Shown: piece by piece, positions 1 through 13,035 of the stretch
Layout: the number at the start of each line of letters is the position of its first letter
How positions within the stretch are numbered: position 1 is the stretch's first letter
NCBI GenBank assembly: GCA_038502055.1
Contig: JAXRKN010000037.1
Coordinates: 3,720,001 to 3,784,000, forward strand
Direction: 5' to 3'
From: Tanytarsus gracilentus
Taxonomy: Eukaryota; Arthropoda; Insecta; Diptera; Chironomidae
DNA: 64,000 bases
Notes under the pieces: model-generated
Databases searched by the model: none
Told to the model about the DNA's origin: nothing
Seen by the model: the letters and a program-made list of their open reading frames with translations, nothing else
Made by a program: the position numbers and the translations under genes

Positions 1-31
1 TCAATTAAAAATAAAAACTAAAATAATCACA

Positions 32-3000
32 ATGATGGAAGAAGATGACGAAAAGGATGACTTAAAGCGAAAATCGAGGAACTTAAGTGAGAAAAAACGC
101 CGCGATCAGTTTAATTTGCTGGTGAACGAGCTTAGCACGATGGTGTCCTCAAATAGCAGGAAAATGGACAAATCAACAGTTTTAAAAACGACAATAGCAT
201 TTTTAAAAAATCATAATGGTGAGTACGGAAATTGCGGCGAGCCGATTAACAACCGCCACACGTGTGGTGATATTGAATTGTGATGACAATTTATTTTAAA
301 TAATATTTATACTGAGGTTTTAAGCTTTTAAGCTGTTATGCAAGCTATTAATTATATTTTAAAAACTTTGATTGCATCATTATAGTTTTATTCTTCAAAC
401 AAAATTTATCAAGCAAAAACTTTATGATTTTCATCATTTTATTGATAAGTTTAAAAAACAAAAATTAATTGTAAAAAGTTTTTATTTAATTTATTAAGTT
501 AATTTTTAATTGGAATTAGTCTTCGTTTGAAAGTTTAAACGTCTAATCACGTTAAATTTTAACTAGCAACTGCTTAAATATTCATTCATTCGAAAAACTC
601 TAATTTGTTGCGTTTCATTTGAATTAATTAATTTTGATTTATGGAAATTTAAACGTCTAATTAAAAGCAATTTTTTTGAATTTATTTTCAAAACCCACTC
701 ACGTATTTAATATAAAGAGCGTAAAGAATAATCGAAAAGAAAATTAACTTAACAATGTTAAATGAAAATGTTAGATTTTTCACAAATTTTCTATCCTTCT
801 CCAAGTCTTCGTCCTTCAGATTCATCAGATACCTTCTAAATCCATAGACAGTTGTACGAATAAAAAGTATTACATCGTATGTAAAAAAGCGATGATAATC
901 GAAATTCTCTAAATCTTCTGGTTTTAAGTAATAGGCGAGATTAATGAAATTTTCATTTTTAAAATTCCAATTGTGAGTGACAAAATACGAGAGAGCCTTG
1001 TTGGCTTCATACATTTTTCGCTGAAGTTTCATCAATCTGCAAAGCAAATGATATTTTTGCATTTGAAGGAAATGTTTCAACTGATTTTACTTACTTTCCA
1101 TTTTTTCCTTTAAATTTCAACAATCTGTCCACTAAAAATGCCGGTATAAGTTGGAGGAAAAAAAGTCGAATTAAATTCCAAGTTTTGCAGAGTGTCACGC
1201 CTCCGCTCGGTAGCATCAACATTTTTTTACCTTTGAAAAATTATTTTATATTTCTTGTTAAAGAACAGAATTAAATAAATTACCCATTGGAAATTCCATA
1301 CAAACTCCATGTATTCCAATATCCAGCATTTGCTTTATAGTTAAGTGAACTTGGTTTGAAGACGCGCAATTAATGACCGTTAATTCATCTCTGAAAATAA
1401 AATCTCTTAATTTAATTGTTTATTTAAAAATTATTAAAAACTTACTTTGGTTCATGTGCACGTTTCCATGCAGCAATAATCATGGCTTTCACACAAACAT
1501 CGACAGGAGTTGTATCCAAAATGTTGTTACGATCGCAATACATGGTTTTACTGATTCCCACGCAGGAGGCGAGCAATATTCCCATTGGCCCATTTACATT
1601 GTCAACCTTTAAAAAAAATCAATTAGGCAATTTAAAACCACATAAATTAATTCAATCTCACATAACCCGCGAAAGGCTCTTGACAAGCACTTAACACCAC
1701 CGATGGACGAAAGAGTATTAGTGGTAGTTTTCCCTTGTACTCCAATGTTACGTGTTCAGCGAGATTTTTTGAAAACACATAAGTGTTGGGCATGAAATTT
1801 GTAAAATGTTGAGTGACCCAATCGACATGATTGCTCTCAGATTTCTCACAAATATCAATTGTCTTCTTCCAATCAGCAAGCGGCGGATAAATTTTCTCCT
1901 CAACCGTTTGCAGATAGACATTGCTGTAGGTTGTCGAAACGTGCATTACCACTCTAATTTTTGGCAAAGATTCTGCAAATTGCATTAATTCGCGAGTCCC
2001 TCGAGTATTCATTATAATTGCATATTTTAATGTGTCATCAAACCTAACACTGGCTGCCGAGTGAAAAATTATAGAAACATTTTTCATTGAAATTTTACTC
2101 GCTTCGGAGAGTCCAAGTTCAAGTTCAGTAACATCACCGCTAACTGGCACTATTTTCTGTGCAAAATCAGGATATTTCAGCCTGAGAATGTCAAAAAGAC
2201 TCGAATTAACCAAATTTTCTAAGCGCTTCTCAAGTGACAATCCTTTCTTTTCTCTCATGAGCAAATAAATTTTTTTAATTTCGGAACATGACCGAAGCAA
2301 TTTTTCAATTAGCACTGATCCGATGAACCCAGTACCGCCAGTAATGAAAATTTCTCGTTCCTTATAAAAATCTGGAATAGTTGGTAGATGATTTAAAGAA
2401 ATTTCTTCCTTCAAATGCTTTGCAATGTAATTTTTTCTCGTAGGAAAATTGTGAATTGAATCGTTTGGAAATTTCATTTTTTTAATTCCACTCCGCTCGT
2501 AGGTCTAAATGTGACTGAATAAGTTAAGTTGCAATTTGAAATCGAAATATATACAAAAAATTTGACAAATTAAAAAGTCATTTTTAATTAGCATGACATT
2601 AATTCATTTCATTTTAAACTCAAGTTCATTGTTTCAGTTCGTACAGTTAGTCATAAAATATTGATCAAGAGCTTCACATACATTTTTTATCTATGCATAA
2701 AGTAAAATTAATTTTGGCGCCAAATTTCTTCTCGCTGATTTTTTGAATCTCAGAAAAAATCGGAAAAATCAATCTTAACTTTATTCGAATTTTTATGGCA
2801 AGATAAAAAATAATTTACGTCACAAAAAAGATTAATTTATTTTCTTGTTAGTTAATAAAAATTTCTAATATTTTATAGAAGTCTCAGTGCGTTCTCGAGC
2901 TCATGAAATTCAAGAAAATTGGAAGCCTTCATTTCTTCCCAACGAGGAATTTACGCATTTAATACTTGAAGCACTCGATAGTTTCATCATCGTGTTCACT

Positions 3001-5381
3001 TCGTCTGGAAAAATCTATTACGCATCGGAAAGTGTTACATCACTGCTCGGACATTTACCGGTAGGACTATTAGCATATACTATTTGAATGATGTAATTTT
3101 CATTTTGTTCTTTCAGAGTGATCTTTTGAATATGACAATTTATGATTTGGTCTATGAGGATGAGCAGCAAGACATTTACAATCTCTTACTCAATCCACCG
3201 AAGACTGTAATTGATCCGCTACAAAATGGAATAAATGACGAGAACCAAGTTTCATTTACGTGCCATGTAAAACGAGGCTCTGTGAAAAATGCCGCCTCTG
3301 TGTCATATGAATTCGTACAGTTTAGTGGATACTTTAGTAAGAGAACTCTCCAAGGTTAAATGTGTCGGTTTTCAAGGTTTTCTTATTTTTTTGTAGGAGA
3401 AAACAGTGAAATGGAAAGTGCCATGCCATCGAGTAGATTCAGTGGGTATTCTGGAGAGGCGGACACAAGACTAATATTTGTTGGCACTGGACGTCTTCTT
3501 ACACCTCAACTTATCCGAGAAATGTCAATTGTGGATGCAAAAAGTGAATTCACATCTCGGCACAGTCTCGAATGGAAATTTCTTTTCCTCGATCATCGAG
3601 CATCACCAATCATTGGTTACTTACCATTTGAAGTGCTCGGCACATCAGGATATGACTACTATCACTTCGATGACCTTGACCGAGTTGTCACGTGTCATGA
3701 GGCATGTAAGTAAATTTTACCTTGATCGTGATATCAATTTAATAATTTTTAAACTTTAACAGTGATGCAAAAAGGTGAAGGCACATCCTGCTTTTATCGT
3801 TTTCTAACAAAAGGACAGCAATGGATTTGGCTTCAGACTCGTTTCTATATAACTTATCATCAGTGGAATTCAAAGCCTGAATTTGTTGTTTGCACACATC
3901 GTGTAATTAATTATGCAGATGTAATGAAGCAAATGAGAAAAAGCACTGGCTCACTTACAGGCATTGAGGAGTATGATAGTGCGACAGAAGAAAAAAAAGG
4001 GCCTACCTCGCCTTCAATGATGGCAACATCTCCTTGGAGCTCTAAAAGTTCGAGAGCATCAAAATCATTTGCTCAAACGCAAGAATCGCCGAATGTTAAA
4101 TTGAAAAGATATCATTCTCGACTTGATAGTGATTCAACTTCAATGTCAGCCGATTCACCACTAAGTCATCATTCGATGCTTACCCAAAACAGTTCAGTTA
4201 GCCATGTAAGATAGACATGAATTATTTTATTTTAAAATTTAATAATTTTTTATTTTTTGTAGCGTTCTAGATCCCGTCATAATGTACAAATTCTGAAACC
4301 ATCAAAGAAATCCCAACATTCCCAGCACTCACAACAATCTCAACACTCTCAACATTCTCAAAATCATCAAATGCAGCATTTGACACCTCAACAGTTCACA
4401 CCATTTAGTCATCCTCAGGTTCATCCAATCACTCAACTTCCACAAGCATCTCAAAACATTCCTCTACAATCTCACAGCATCGCCATTCACCCGCCATCGA
4501 TAACAAGTCCAATCATGCCTCATCATCCGCACCATTTAAGACTTTCTTCATCAACGCAAATAATAAGTGCACCCTTCATAGATGAATCTCAATATTTAAC
4601 GATTCCCGTTCAACCAGTTCCGACAACTTCGAGCTTACCGACATCTCCTGCGATCATAACGCCTCTTTCTCCACCCTCAGACCTTGTACATTCCAATGTC
4701 GTCTTAACACCCGCACAAAACCAAATTCAGGATCATTTACAACGGAAACATGAGGAGCTTCAAAAGTTGATTGTGCAACAGCAAGACGAACTGAGAAGAG
4801 TTTCCGAGCAGCTATTTATGGCACGCTATGGAATTATACCATCGATTGTAAATGTGTCTCTTCCCTTTGTCGCGCCAATTGATCAAACAAATTTAATTGA
4901 AGCAGGCAACAGGTGCATGAGCAGTTCATCTCATCACTCACAACAAACCTCCTATCAACAGCATCAGCCACAAATGATTCAACATCAAATTCTGCAAGCG
5001 CCAAATCCTCAAGTTCAATCATCGACGGTGATGCATCATCAGAGCACACTTCAACAGCAACACATGACCCTCTCGTACGATTTGAGTAACCAAAAGCAAC
5101 AGCATCAAAATGTTGCCGGTCACATTGAACAGTCGATGGAATCGGATGCATCTGGGAGTGATATAATGCATCAATATATGCAACAACAACCCTCACAGGT
5201 ATCAAATATGCATCAGATGCAACAACAATCTCAACAGCAGCAAATGATGAGTAACGATGACTTTGAGTTAATTCCATTTCAAATGATGAACCAGCAAGCT
5301 CAAGTGCTGTATGCGAACGAAAATAATAACAACAATAATAATACGAATAGTGCCAATTCTAGTGCTAGCAACAACAAGTGA
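32..5381 (+). CDS. Clk: Circadian bHLH-PAS transcription factor CLOCK (6 exons, 819 aa)
   Basis: Exons 32-218, 2879-3060, 3117-3336, 3397-3705, 3763-4205 and 4263-5381 join in frame (2,460 nt). CLOCK pairs with CYCLE/BMAL on E-boxes to drive period and timeless. The bHLH (residues ~12-62) carries SRNLSEKKRRDQFN and KMDKSTVLKTTIAFLKNHN, near-identical to fly CLK. PAS-A starts ~82 (FTHLILEALDSF). PAS-B (~222-350) carries GTGRLLTPQLIREMSIVD and GYLPFEVLGTSGYDYYHFDD. The C-terminal half is Gln/His/Ser-rich, and around residues 603-640 has a coiled coil (RKHEELQKLIVQQQDELRR) matching the vertebrate exon-19 region. The tail ends in an Asn run. The start is the first ATG of a tandem ATGATG just before the bHLH; an upstream exon cannot be excluded because only 31 bases precede it. 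Intron 1 (219-2878) hosts another gene on the other strand. AATAAA near 5,564 may be its poly(A) signal. Confidence 0.97.
256..267. promoter_or_regulatory. Palindromic canonical E-box in Clk intron 1
   Basis: CCACACGTGTGG is a perfect 12-bp palindrome containing CACGTG, about 38 bp after the first Clk splice donor. CACGTG is the known binding site of the CLK:CYC dimer and other bHLH factors. Autoregulation is only inferred; the hexamer occurs several other times in this window, including inside exons. Confidence 0.3.
688..2477 (-). CDS. Fatty acyl-CoA reductase nested in Clk intron 1 (5 exons, 522 aa)
   Basis: Minus-strand exons 2477-1662, 1606-1446, 1390-1284, 1230-1095 and 1036-688 splice to 1,569 nt ending in a stop. 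The product reduces long-chain acyl-CoA to fatty alcohol with NADPH, for wax, pheromone or ether-lipid synthesis, normally at ER or peroxisome membranes. Visible features are the Rossmann NAD(P)H motif TGGTGFIG (46-53), HSAASVRF (139-146), the catalytic Y-x-x-x-K as YVFSK (233-237), the conserved GYVDNVNGPMG across the first splice, and a hydrophobic segment near the C-terminus (LIFFSIILYALYIKYV) after a FAR_C-type region. Length is typical of insect FARs. The whole gene, including its likely promoter, lies within 219-2878, so Clk and this gene overlap in opposite directions. AATAAA follows the stop directly. Insects have many FAR paralogues, so no specific name is given. Confidence 0.93.
2516..2553 (-). 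promoter_or_regulatory. Candidate core promoter of the nested reductase
   Basis: On the minus strand a TATATATT box (2553-2546) is followed about 35 bp later by TTCAGTCAC, an arthropod-type initiator with the A at 2516. This would give a ~38-nt 5' UTR. It lies inside Clk intron 1. Motif match only. Confidence 0.35.
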
Positions 5382-5847
5382 TCAAATGTTTAACAGCTTT
5401 GTGATTTTTATACAAGGAGTTTTTTTTTTGAAGAGGCTATCAGTCAGGTTTAATTTAAGGTTGACTAATTAAATTGATTTCTTTTGGCAATTAATGAACT
5501 AAAACCCTTTCCAAAACTATATTTATGTCTAAAAATATTAAAATTGTTCTCATGAGAAGAAAAAATAAATTTAAAGACGCTTTTTGTCGCATATATTTTA
5601 TTTAGTAAATGATTGACGAAAAATATTTTGCGAAATATTTAAAAATCATGTAAATGACGTCTGAAAAAATCAAATGACCCCTTAAACTTTTTATGTTCTC
5701 AGGTCTTTATAAAAACTAGAATCTAGTTCGAAGGACATGAATGGAAAAAAATAAATTTGGTCAAAAATAAACTTATCAAATTTTTAAAAATTATTAAAAT
5801 ATTTTTATTTTTACTTTCAGATATTTTTTTTACAATTTTAAATGAAT
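5382..5847. other. Convergent 3' UTR region between Clk and Henna
   Basis: These ~470 bases hold no ORF worth calling. An AATAAA near 5,564 (+) fits Clk. An AATAAA on the minus strand at 5,809-5,804, about 39 bases past the Henna stop, fits that gene. The two transcripts are therefore tail to tail and may nearly touch. Confidence 0.5.
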
Positions 5848-7924
5848 TTATAATTTTTTTAATGAATTCTGCAAAATGTGCATCTCAAGGTTGATATTTC
5901 CGAGTAAATTGGCCAATTGATGCTTTGAATCCAACACTTCAATGCTCTGAGTGTAGGCATTGTATCGCACTCCGAATGGACGCGGAACCTTATCAGAGTA
6001 TTTACTGAAAATAAATAAAATATTAAAACTATCTAAAAATATTGTAAAATATTTCACTCACATCATCTTATCAATTGCAATTTCAAAACTATCGGCGATG
6101 AAGTAAAGCGGTTGATATGTTGTGATTGGGTATTTTTGCAATCCCGTAACTTCGGGATCAAACTCTTTCAGCTGAGGCTTATCGGTCAAGCAATATTCAA
6201 GTTCACCATAACTTGATAATAATCCGGCACCGAAAGCTTTGAGTTTCCCATTCTCACGACACAATCCGTATTCAACTGTGAACCAAAAGCAAGTGGCTAA
6301 TTTTTCGATTACATCATCGGGAGCTCCAAGCGATGCCAGTCCAATTTCTTGTGAAAATTGTGCAAAAGCAGGATCAGCAAAAAGTGGTGCGTGTCCCATT
6401 AATTCGTGCACTACATCGGGCTCTGGCGTGTAAAGAGGCTTTGAGGGATGGCGAATATATTGAGTTGAGTGAAACACTCGAAAAGCGAGACCAGCTAGGA
6501 AATCTCTCGAGGACAATAAACCAGCAACAGGACGAAGAGTGAAACCAGTCGAATCTCTAAGGAAATTTGAAACGTCTTCGAGCTGTGGAATGTTATCTTC
6601 ACGATATCCGCAATTTTCAATCAAGAGAGGAAAGACGTGATTGTGTTGACGGCAGGCATGAGTTGGATAGAATTTTGTGAGTTCACGAAACACTGTTCCC
6701 CAAGTTTTTGTCTCTGCTTCAGTGTAATCAACTCGAGGAAGCTGTTGAAATATTTTTTAAATTACTTTTTTAATCTCGTGTGATTGAACTCACCGGTTGT
6801 CCGTGTTTATAATTGAAGGCAATGTCCGCAAAATACTTGCGTCTTTCGCGATACACAGGGTCAGTGAAGCCAGGATGATCCGAATCGAGTTCAGCTCCGT
6901 AAGATAAGATTTGATTGGCAAATCGATCAAGGTCACGTATACGTCTCGGAAACCACGGGACAACCTCCTCTTCAATTTTCTCTTTCTCGGCGTAAGCACG
7001 AGAAATCACTTGAAAGTACTCAGATTTATCTTTCACAATATCGATTGCCTCGTGAAGTCTTGGACTCTCCAAAGAATCACATTCGACCAAAAATTCATAA
7101 CCTGTTAAATATTTTATTAAAACCTAAATCAATAAAAAATAAAAAGGTCCAACCTGGAACACGAGTCGATGATCTAGATTCAATGTGAGTCAAGTCAATT
7201 CCGAATTCATCGAAAATTTTCAGCATTTTCGCGAGAGTTCCCGACTGATTGGGGTCCAAGGGCGAAAAGATAATGATTGTTTTACCCGCCGAGTCATCGT
7301 TCGAGGTTTGCGAAATGTAAGAATTGCTTTGTTTTAAAGGTGGCTGGAAAAAAGTTCAAGATAAAACTTTGTGAGTAATTTTTAAGATAATTTCATCAGC
7401 GAGCAGTCATGCATTTTTCTAGAGCATCGACCGCGTAATTCAATGTGATTAAAAATAACAAGTTTGAGACATTTTACGACACGCATTTAAAACTCGGCTT
7501 GTCACTCATTCACGTCAACAATTATCAATATTGCGTCGCAGTATCACTTTCTAACAAGGGGTCAAGCATTAACTCGAGCACTTCCGAATTTTTGATTTAA
7601 TATTTTAAAATATTTTTGACAGAACAACTAAATTGATGTCGCTAAATATAGTTTTTTTTTCAGACAAATAAATCAAAACTTTATCAAAATTATTTTATTC
7701 CGTCTGAAGATGTCAGACAATCTTAATTTAATATTTTTGCTAATCATCACACATTAAAATTTTATTTCATTTTTTATTGAGTGTTTTAAAATTATTTGTT
7801 GAAAGTTGATTTTATTTTAACACTTTAATTTTTATTATTTTTTAATCTAAATTATTTAATAAAAATCACTCACAGGATGTTTAAAATTCTCCGTGGATTT
7901 TTTCCCATTAACCTTTGTATCCAT
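5848..7924 (-). CDS. Hn: Phenylalanine 4-hydroxylase / Henna (5 exons, 461 aa)
   Basis: Minus-strand exons 7924-7874, 7343-7154, 7101-6794, 6741-6062 and 6004-5848 join to 1,386 nt. The enzyme converts L-phenylalanine to tyrosine using tetrahydrobiopterin, O2 and Fe(II); in flies Henna also hydroxylates tryptophan outside the nervous system. An ACT regulatory domain (~35-110) shows IIIFSPLDPNQSGTLAKML and HIESRSS. The catalytic domain holds the iron ligands H295 and H300 in HELMGH and E340 in WFTVEYGL, plus PEPDVVHELMGHAPL and PRPFGVRYN. The C-terminus is a short tetramerisation-type helix. The first 17-codon exon was found by matching its phase-0 donor to the ACT exon; its ATG gives a length close to the 452-aa fly protein. 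The gene is convergent with Clk. Confidence 0.97.
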
Positions 7925-8044
7925 TTTTCGACAAAGTTAAAGAACTTTTTGATAATATTAAATGTACACAAAAATCGACAACGAAATTTTAATTACAACT
8001 GTTTCTGTTTTTTTTTCAATGCTTACAGCTCCGCGTTTGAAATC

Positions 8045-8081
8045 AAACTGAAGCTTGACTGATTATCTCCAATACTTAAAT
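8045..8081 (-). promoter_or_regulatory. Candidate core promoter of Henna
   Basis: A TATTTA box on the minus strand (8081-8076) precedes TTCAGTTTG (initiator A at 8048) by ~33 bp, predicting a 124-nt 5' UTR. Motif evidence only; a second CAGT a few bases upstream is an alternative start. Confidence 0.3.
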
Positions 8082-10894
8082 ATGAAACAATTTCTTATTT
8101 CTTATTTCTTCCATATTTTTTTTTTATATACATATATATTGTTATAAAATCATAAAAATGAAGAAGAAATATTCTAATAAAAAAAAAAAACAAGATGAAA
8201 ACTTGATTTTTGGTATGAAGCAGAAATTAAAATAATACACGCAAATTTTCAATCACAAACAATTCAATAAATGAAAATACGAAAATGTACAAAATGTTTG
8301 CATTATGCAACGGCTGAGGAAAGAAACAGTAAATATTGCAACAATTAGAATAAAATTAATTTAAAAAAGCGCGAGAACAACTTGAAGAAAACGACTCAAT
8401 GATAACAAACATTTATTAATTTATTGCGGGTAAAAGGTCCTCGTGAGATGATTCGACACACAAGTGAAAAAATCTATTTTTACTGACGCTGACAACCTTC
8501 AGAAAACATTTTGTTATCAGTGAATGCTGGGGGCTTGCGCAATCTCAATTAGGTGAGATTAAATTGTTTTTGTATTTAAATCGTGAAAAAATAATTATGA
8601 GAAAATTAAATTTTTTAAATTCTTTTTTAAAATTTTAAACAATATGAAAATTTAAATTAAATTTTAATTAAATTACTTAATCAAATTAAAGAGATATCAT
8701 TCAAATTCTAAGTTTGTATCATTTTTAATTAAGTATGAATAAACTGAGAGATAAAATAAAATTTATTTTGCAACGTACTTTAAATATTCAAATTATATAT
8801 TTGAGAACAACAGGAATAAAACTTTTAAAAGCCACTGGAAATTTTGGGGTTAAAATTGAAATTGCAATCAAATTTTAAATTTTATCAAATGCAACAATTT
8901 TTAAAATCTATAATTTTTGTTATGCTAATAAAAAAGTCCTTAAATCCTTTTGGAAGCATCTCTCAAAAAAATTCATCATTGCATAAAAAATATTTTTCAT
9001 CACATTTTTGATATAAATATATTTTTAATCTCCTAACAACATGAAATTTCAATAACACTCTTTTCTCCATTGAAGTATAAACGAGAGCTGAATAAATTCA
9101 ATATATGTAACTCTTCTTTGAAGTTCGATAAAACTCCATAAAAAATTCACAAGTAAATAAAGCAGCAGCAGGTTATGCATGTAAATATATATTTATGAAA
9201 AATTATTTCGTTACAAATTTTTCAGCAATTTTTAACATTTACAAACAAAGAAAAAAGTCAAGAACATGGCGGGAGAAATTGAAAATTTTATGGAGGTGAA
9301 TTTTTTCGATACATATTGTGAAAAATATTACAATCATATGTGAGGAAAATTTTATTTCGTTTATTGGTATTTTTATGAGGCTTTAACATACAATCCAAAA
9401 AGATTTTCACATGAAAAAATTAATTTTAAAATAATTTTCTGTATGAAGAATTTAAAAATTTTTAATCGTAAATTTTTTCTTGATGCTATCTTTGAAAAAC
9501 TTCCCAAAATTAAACATTTTCTTTAAAAAATAGAAATAATCAGCTCTCATACAAATAAGGAGCTTAACAACAAAGTTTTAATTTCTTTTTAAGTCTCATC
9601 GGATTTACGAGGTTTGTTGGGTTGTGAATGGAAAAAAGTTCAACCTTATCAATGAGTGAATGCTTGGCAATCATCAACGAAAATCTATTTAGCAAGTTTG
9701 TTGTGTATAAAAACAAACTTTTACAGAATTTTCTCGATATATCTTGAAAATGTAATTAAAAGGCAATCAAAAAGTTTCACTTCTTCCTTTTCAAAGTTCC
9801 CAACTCAATAAAACAGTTAAATTATGACTGAATTTTTCCGATTCACAGAACATAACCGAATGACTAGTGCTATATTGACCGGAACTAAATCGTTTCTCCA
9901 TCTCTCTCACCACTATTCGGTCAACGAAACAAATCGTTGGCCTTTATATTGAGAGTGTATCGGTAAAACTGTTGACCACAAAAGTGCACACTTACAAATT
10001 GGCAACCATTAAAATTCAAATGCAGCATGCATAACAAAATGAGAGTTTTATTTTTTATTGTTGCGAAATTGTTTTTTATTAGCACGATACTAATTTGCAG
10101 ACTCAATTACTTCAACCATGAGTTGTTTAGTCTTCAATCAAATTTTTTTAATGGTCATAGCAGAAAAATACTTAAAAATGAAAATGCCATAAAAAAATGA
10201 TTTTTTACCGCTGCGCTGTGGAATCACTTTGATAAACTGAAAACATTCATCATGTTTAAAATGCTTTGGTTTTAAGTGAAATTTTTCCTTTGATTGATCT
10301 TAAATCCCTTTAGAGGATATTACAAAAAGGTGCATAGACTTTTCCGCTTCACACCTTTTATTTTACTATGGGCATTCCTTCACAAATCATTCGATTTTAT
10401 TTTGATTAATTTCCATATAATTTCAATAGCGCCACGAGGCATTCGAGCGGAAGGCGTGTGCGAGATGAAGCTAATTGTAATTTGTACTTAAATTTTTCGT
10501 GAATTTAGATAATGCGCCATTAAAAAATTGATGCCATAAATCTTCAAGAAGAAGCACAGGAGATAGCTTTAATGGCTTATTTGTGAATGGAGACTTTGTT
10601 GAAAATTTATTAATGCATAAAAGGAGAAAACAATTTTTAAAAATATTGTAATTAGACGCGTGAACAATTTCAGTGAGGAAATTTATGAGTTTCTCCTTGA
10701 AAGCTTTTAGAAAATTTCATATTACCGTTTCGCGTATAATTTTCAGAAGAAGATTTATGTCACACCCACATAAGTACGCTATCAGAGCTTTAATGGATGT
10801 TTTTCGATGAATTTTCTGAAGCACCAGAAAAACCAATACACCTTGATTACATTAAACACCCTCTGATTTAGTTAACGCCATTATATCAAATTAA
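8082..10894. other. Intergenic stretch without a recognisable gene
   Basis: Very AT-rich, with homopolymer runs and only short spurious ORFs in all frames. No conserved protein, tRNA-like B-box or repeat structure was recognised. It may hold upstream regulation of Henna. Confidence 0.5.
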
Positions 10895-13035
10895 CGCTTC
10901 CAAAAAGCTCTTTTCAAATCCATACAATTCATTTCTGTGGAGAGCGCGTATGAAATTCATAAAACACATTTTGCCTCACATTTTGACTGCTTACCGAATA
11001 TACTTGATGTCAGCGTTCGCAACGCGTGGAGCGGGAACAAAGACTGCCTTCATGCACGACAAATCTCCAATCATAAATTTCCTTCTTCGCTTTAATCGCT
11101 TATCGATTTTTGAATTTTGATCATCACTCGAATGAAGTGGATTTGATTTCATTTTGACACTCATCGATTCTGTCGTATCCGATTCAGCTATGTGATAAAA
11201 AGCAGAGAATGAAAATTGAAAATCTCTCACACACACATTTTTAGTCTTTCAAGCATTGCATTGATCAAGTTAAGTCCTCTTAATGGATATCGAATGAAGT
11301 GCAAATTGAACTAATCGACTTGATCTGTTTCACACTGCAGAAAGTCTTGAACATTATGCGGCGCATTATAAATTCTCTCACTTCAAATATTTGCATTAAG
11401 CTCATGAAGCCAGAAGAATTTACAAGAATTACTCAGTGAGTGTGCATTGAAATGAATTCGCGTACTTCAAGTTAACTTGAGAATAAATTTAAATCTTTTT
11501 ACCTCGATTTTGAAGATTTTCTCGTGACTTTTCTTCCACTTGACTCAGTTGTGCATTTTGACTTTTCGCTTGGAATTCTAAATTATTTTCATTATTGTTA
11601 TTGTCAATAACTGCTTCCACCATTTCCATCACGACATCCTCAGCTTCATTTTTGTGAATTATTTTCATAACATCTAGATGCAAAAATTTTTTTAACTAAT
11701 TAATTAGCAAATGAACAACGAGAAAGTCCTTACAATTACTTTCAGTTGTCATGACATTAGCCGTAACTGTGCTTAATGTGAGGTTTTCACTTTTTACATC
11801 AGCACTGCCGTGAATGAATTTCTCGTTCTTTTGTTGTCGGTGCTTTCGCCTTTTCTTCTTCTTTTTTCGCTTTGAAAAACTTTTTCGCTTCCTACCCGAT
11901 TCCGCTGCCGATACTGCCGACGACCTTCTCGCTTTCTCATCACCGTACATTTCCATCTCGACCTGATGTGGAATTGTTGATTGCTCCACAACGAGAACTT
12001 TTTCTTCTTCTTTTGTCGGCTGCTTTTCATCAGCATTCGTTCTTTATTTAGATCAATTTGTTGTGTGTGAGTGTGCAAGTGAAAGGTTGAATTAGTTCAT
12101 GATACGACACAATGTATAATAAGAAGGTGACAAGATTGAGATCATTATTAATTAAATTTTCTCGAGATTATTTTTTGATGATGACGAATTTAAATTAAAT
12201 TGGAAATTACCAAGAAAAGTTCTTTAAGCTTCTTTTCTCAGAGCTCTGAGACTAAACTTTTAAGCCAACAGACCGCAATAGAATTTTCTATAAAATTTTA
12301 TGAATGAACTTTGTGTAACGCTTTGACACTCATGAAATCCCCGCCGGAAGATTAATGTCCCTTCTAACATGTTCGGATACAAATTTTCTTCATAGCATCG
12401 AGTCAAGTTGAATTTAAGGCTTGGATGAAAACTTTTTATTGCAATTTAAATGAAAATTCCCACTTGAAATTATCGAATGAAACCTTTGAAATCTCATCCG
12501 AACTCATTCATAAAATTTTACACCTGCAAGTTGTAAAATCATGAAAATTTTCCTTTTATATTCCGCTAAGCACAGAATAAAACCTCAAAATTTGAGTATC
12601 ATGTGAAACAATTTCATTTCTCGCCACCTTTCATCTCGCACATACAGCAAGAAGTCAGCATAAAATTCTATTTGCTTTAAATTGCACACGTAAGTTGCTG
12701 GCAATGTTTAGGAGGTGAAAATGTTGGCACGAAATATTTGAATCAACTCTTCTTATGTGCTTACGATTATTATTATTGTTATGATGATGATCACATGAAG
12801 TGGAAAATTTTGATATGGAAAAACTTTTCAGCATGAGTTGAAATTGTTGAGTTTATAAAAATTTAAATCAATAACAGAAATTTTTCTTACTTTCTTCTTA
12901 AATCATCTTCACTCTTGTCTGTTGCAGCACTCAATCGCTGCTTATCATTTGTTGTTAAATCATTGTAACTCAGCTCCAACAAATCATCATAAATGTGATT
13001 TAAATTTTGATCCTCCGATGCAGAAAGTGAAGCAC
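10895..13035 (-). pseudogene. Truncated inverted copy of exons 2-6 of the 18.8-26.8 kb Sushi/EGF/HYR gene
   Basis: Exon copies are 13035-12891, 12041-11734, 11673-11503, 11187-10995 and the start of exon 6 at 10934-10895. Each full copy has the same length as its partner (145, 308, 171 and 193 bp), the same phase and intact GT-AG borders, with only a few substitutions such as M to T at the start of exon 3. The copy lacks the signal-peptide exon and any visible promoter. It breaks off 40 bp into exon 6, where the frame hits a TGA six bases past the breakpoint. A functional secreted protein is therefore unlikely. The absence of frameshifts suggests the duplication is young. If the region were transcribed on the + strand it would be antisense to the intact gene. 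Confidence 0.85.

Noticed and set aside
4834..5277. 147-codon minus-strand ORF
   Set aside because: It lies antisense within the Gln-rich last exon of Clk; a shadow of low-complexity CAA/CAG codons.
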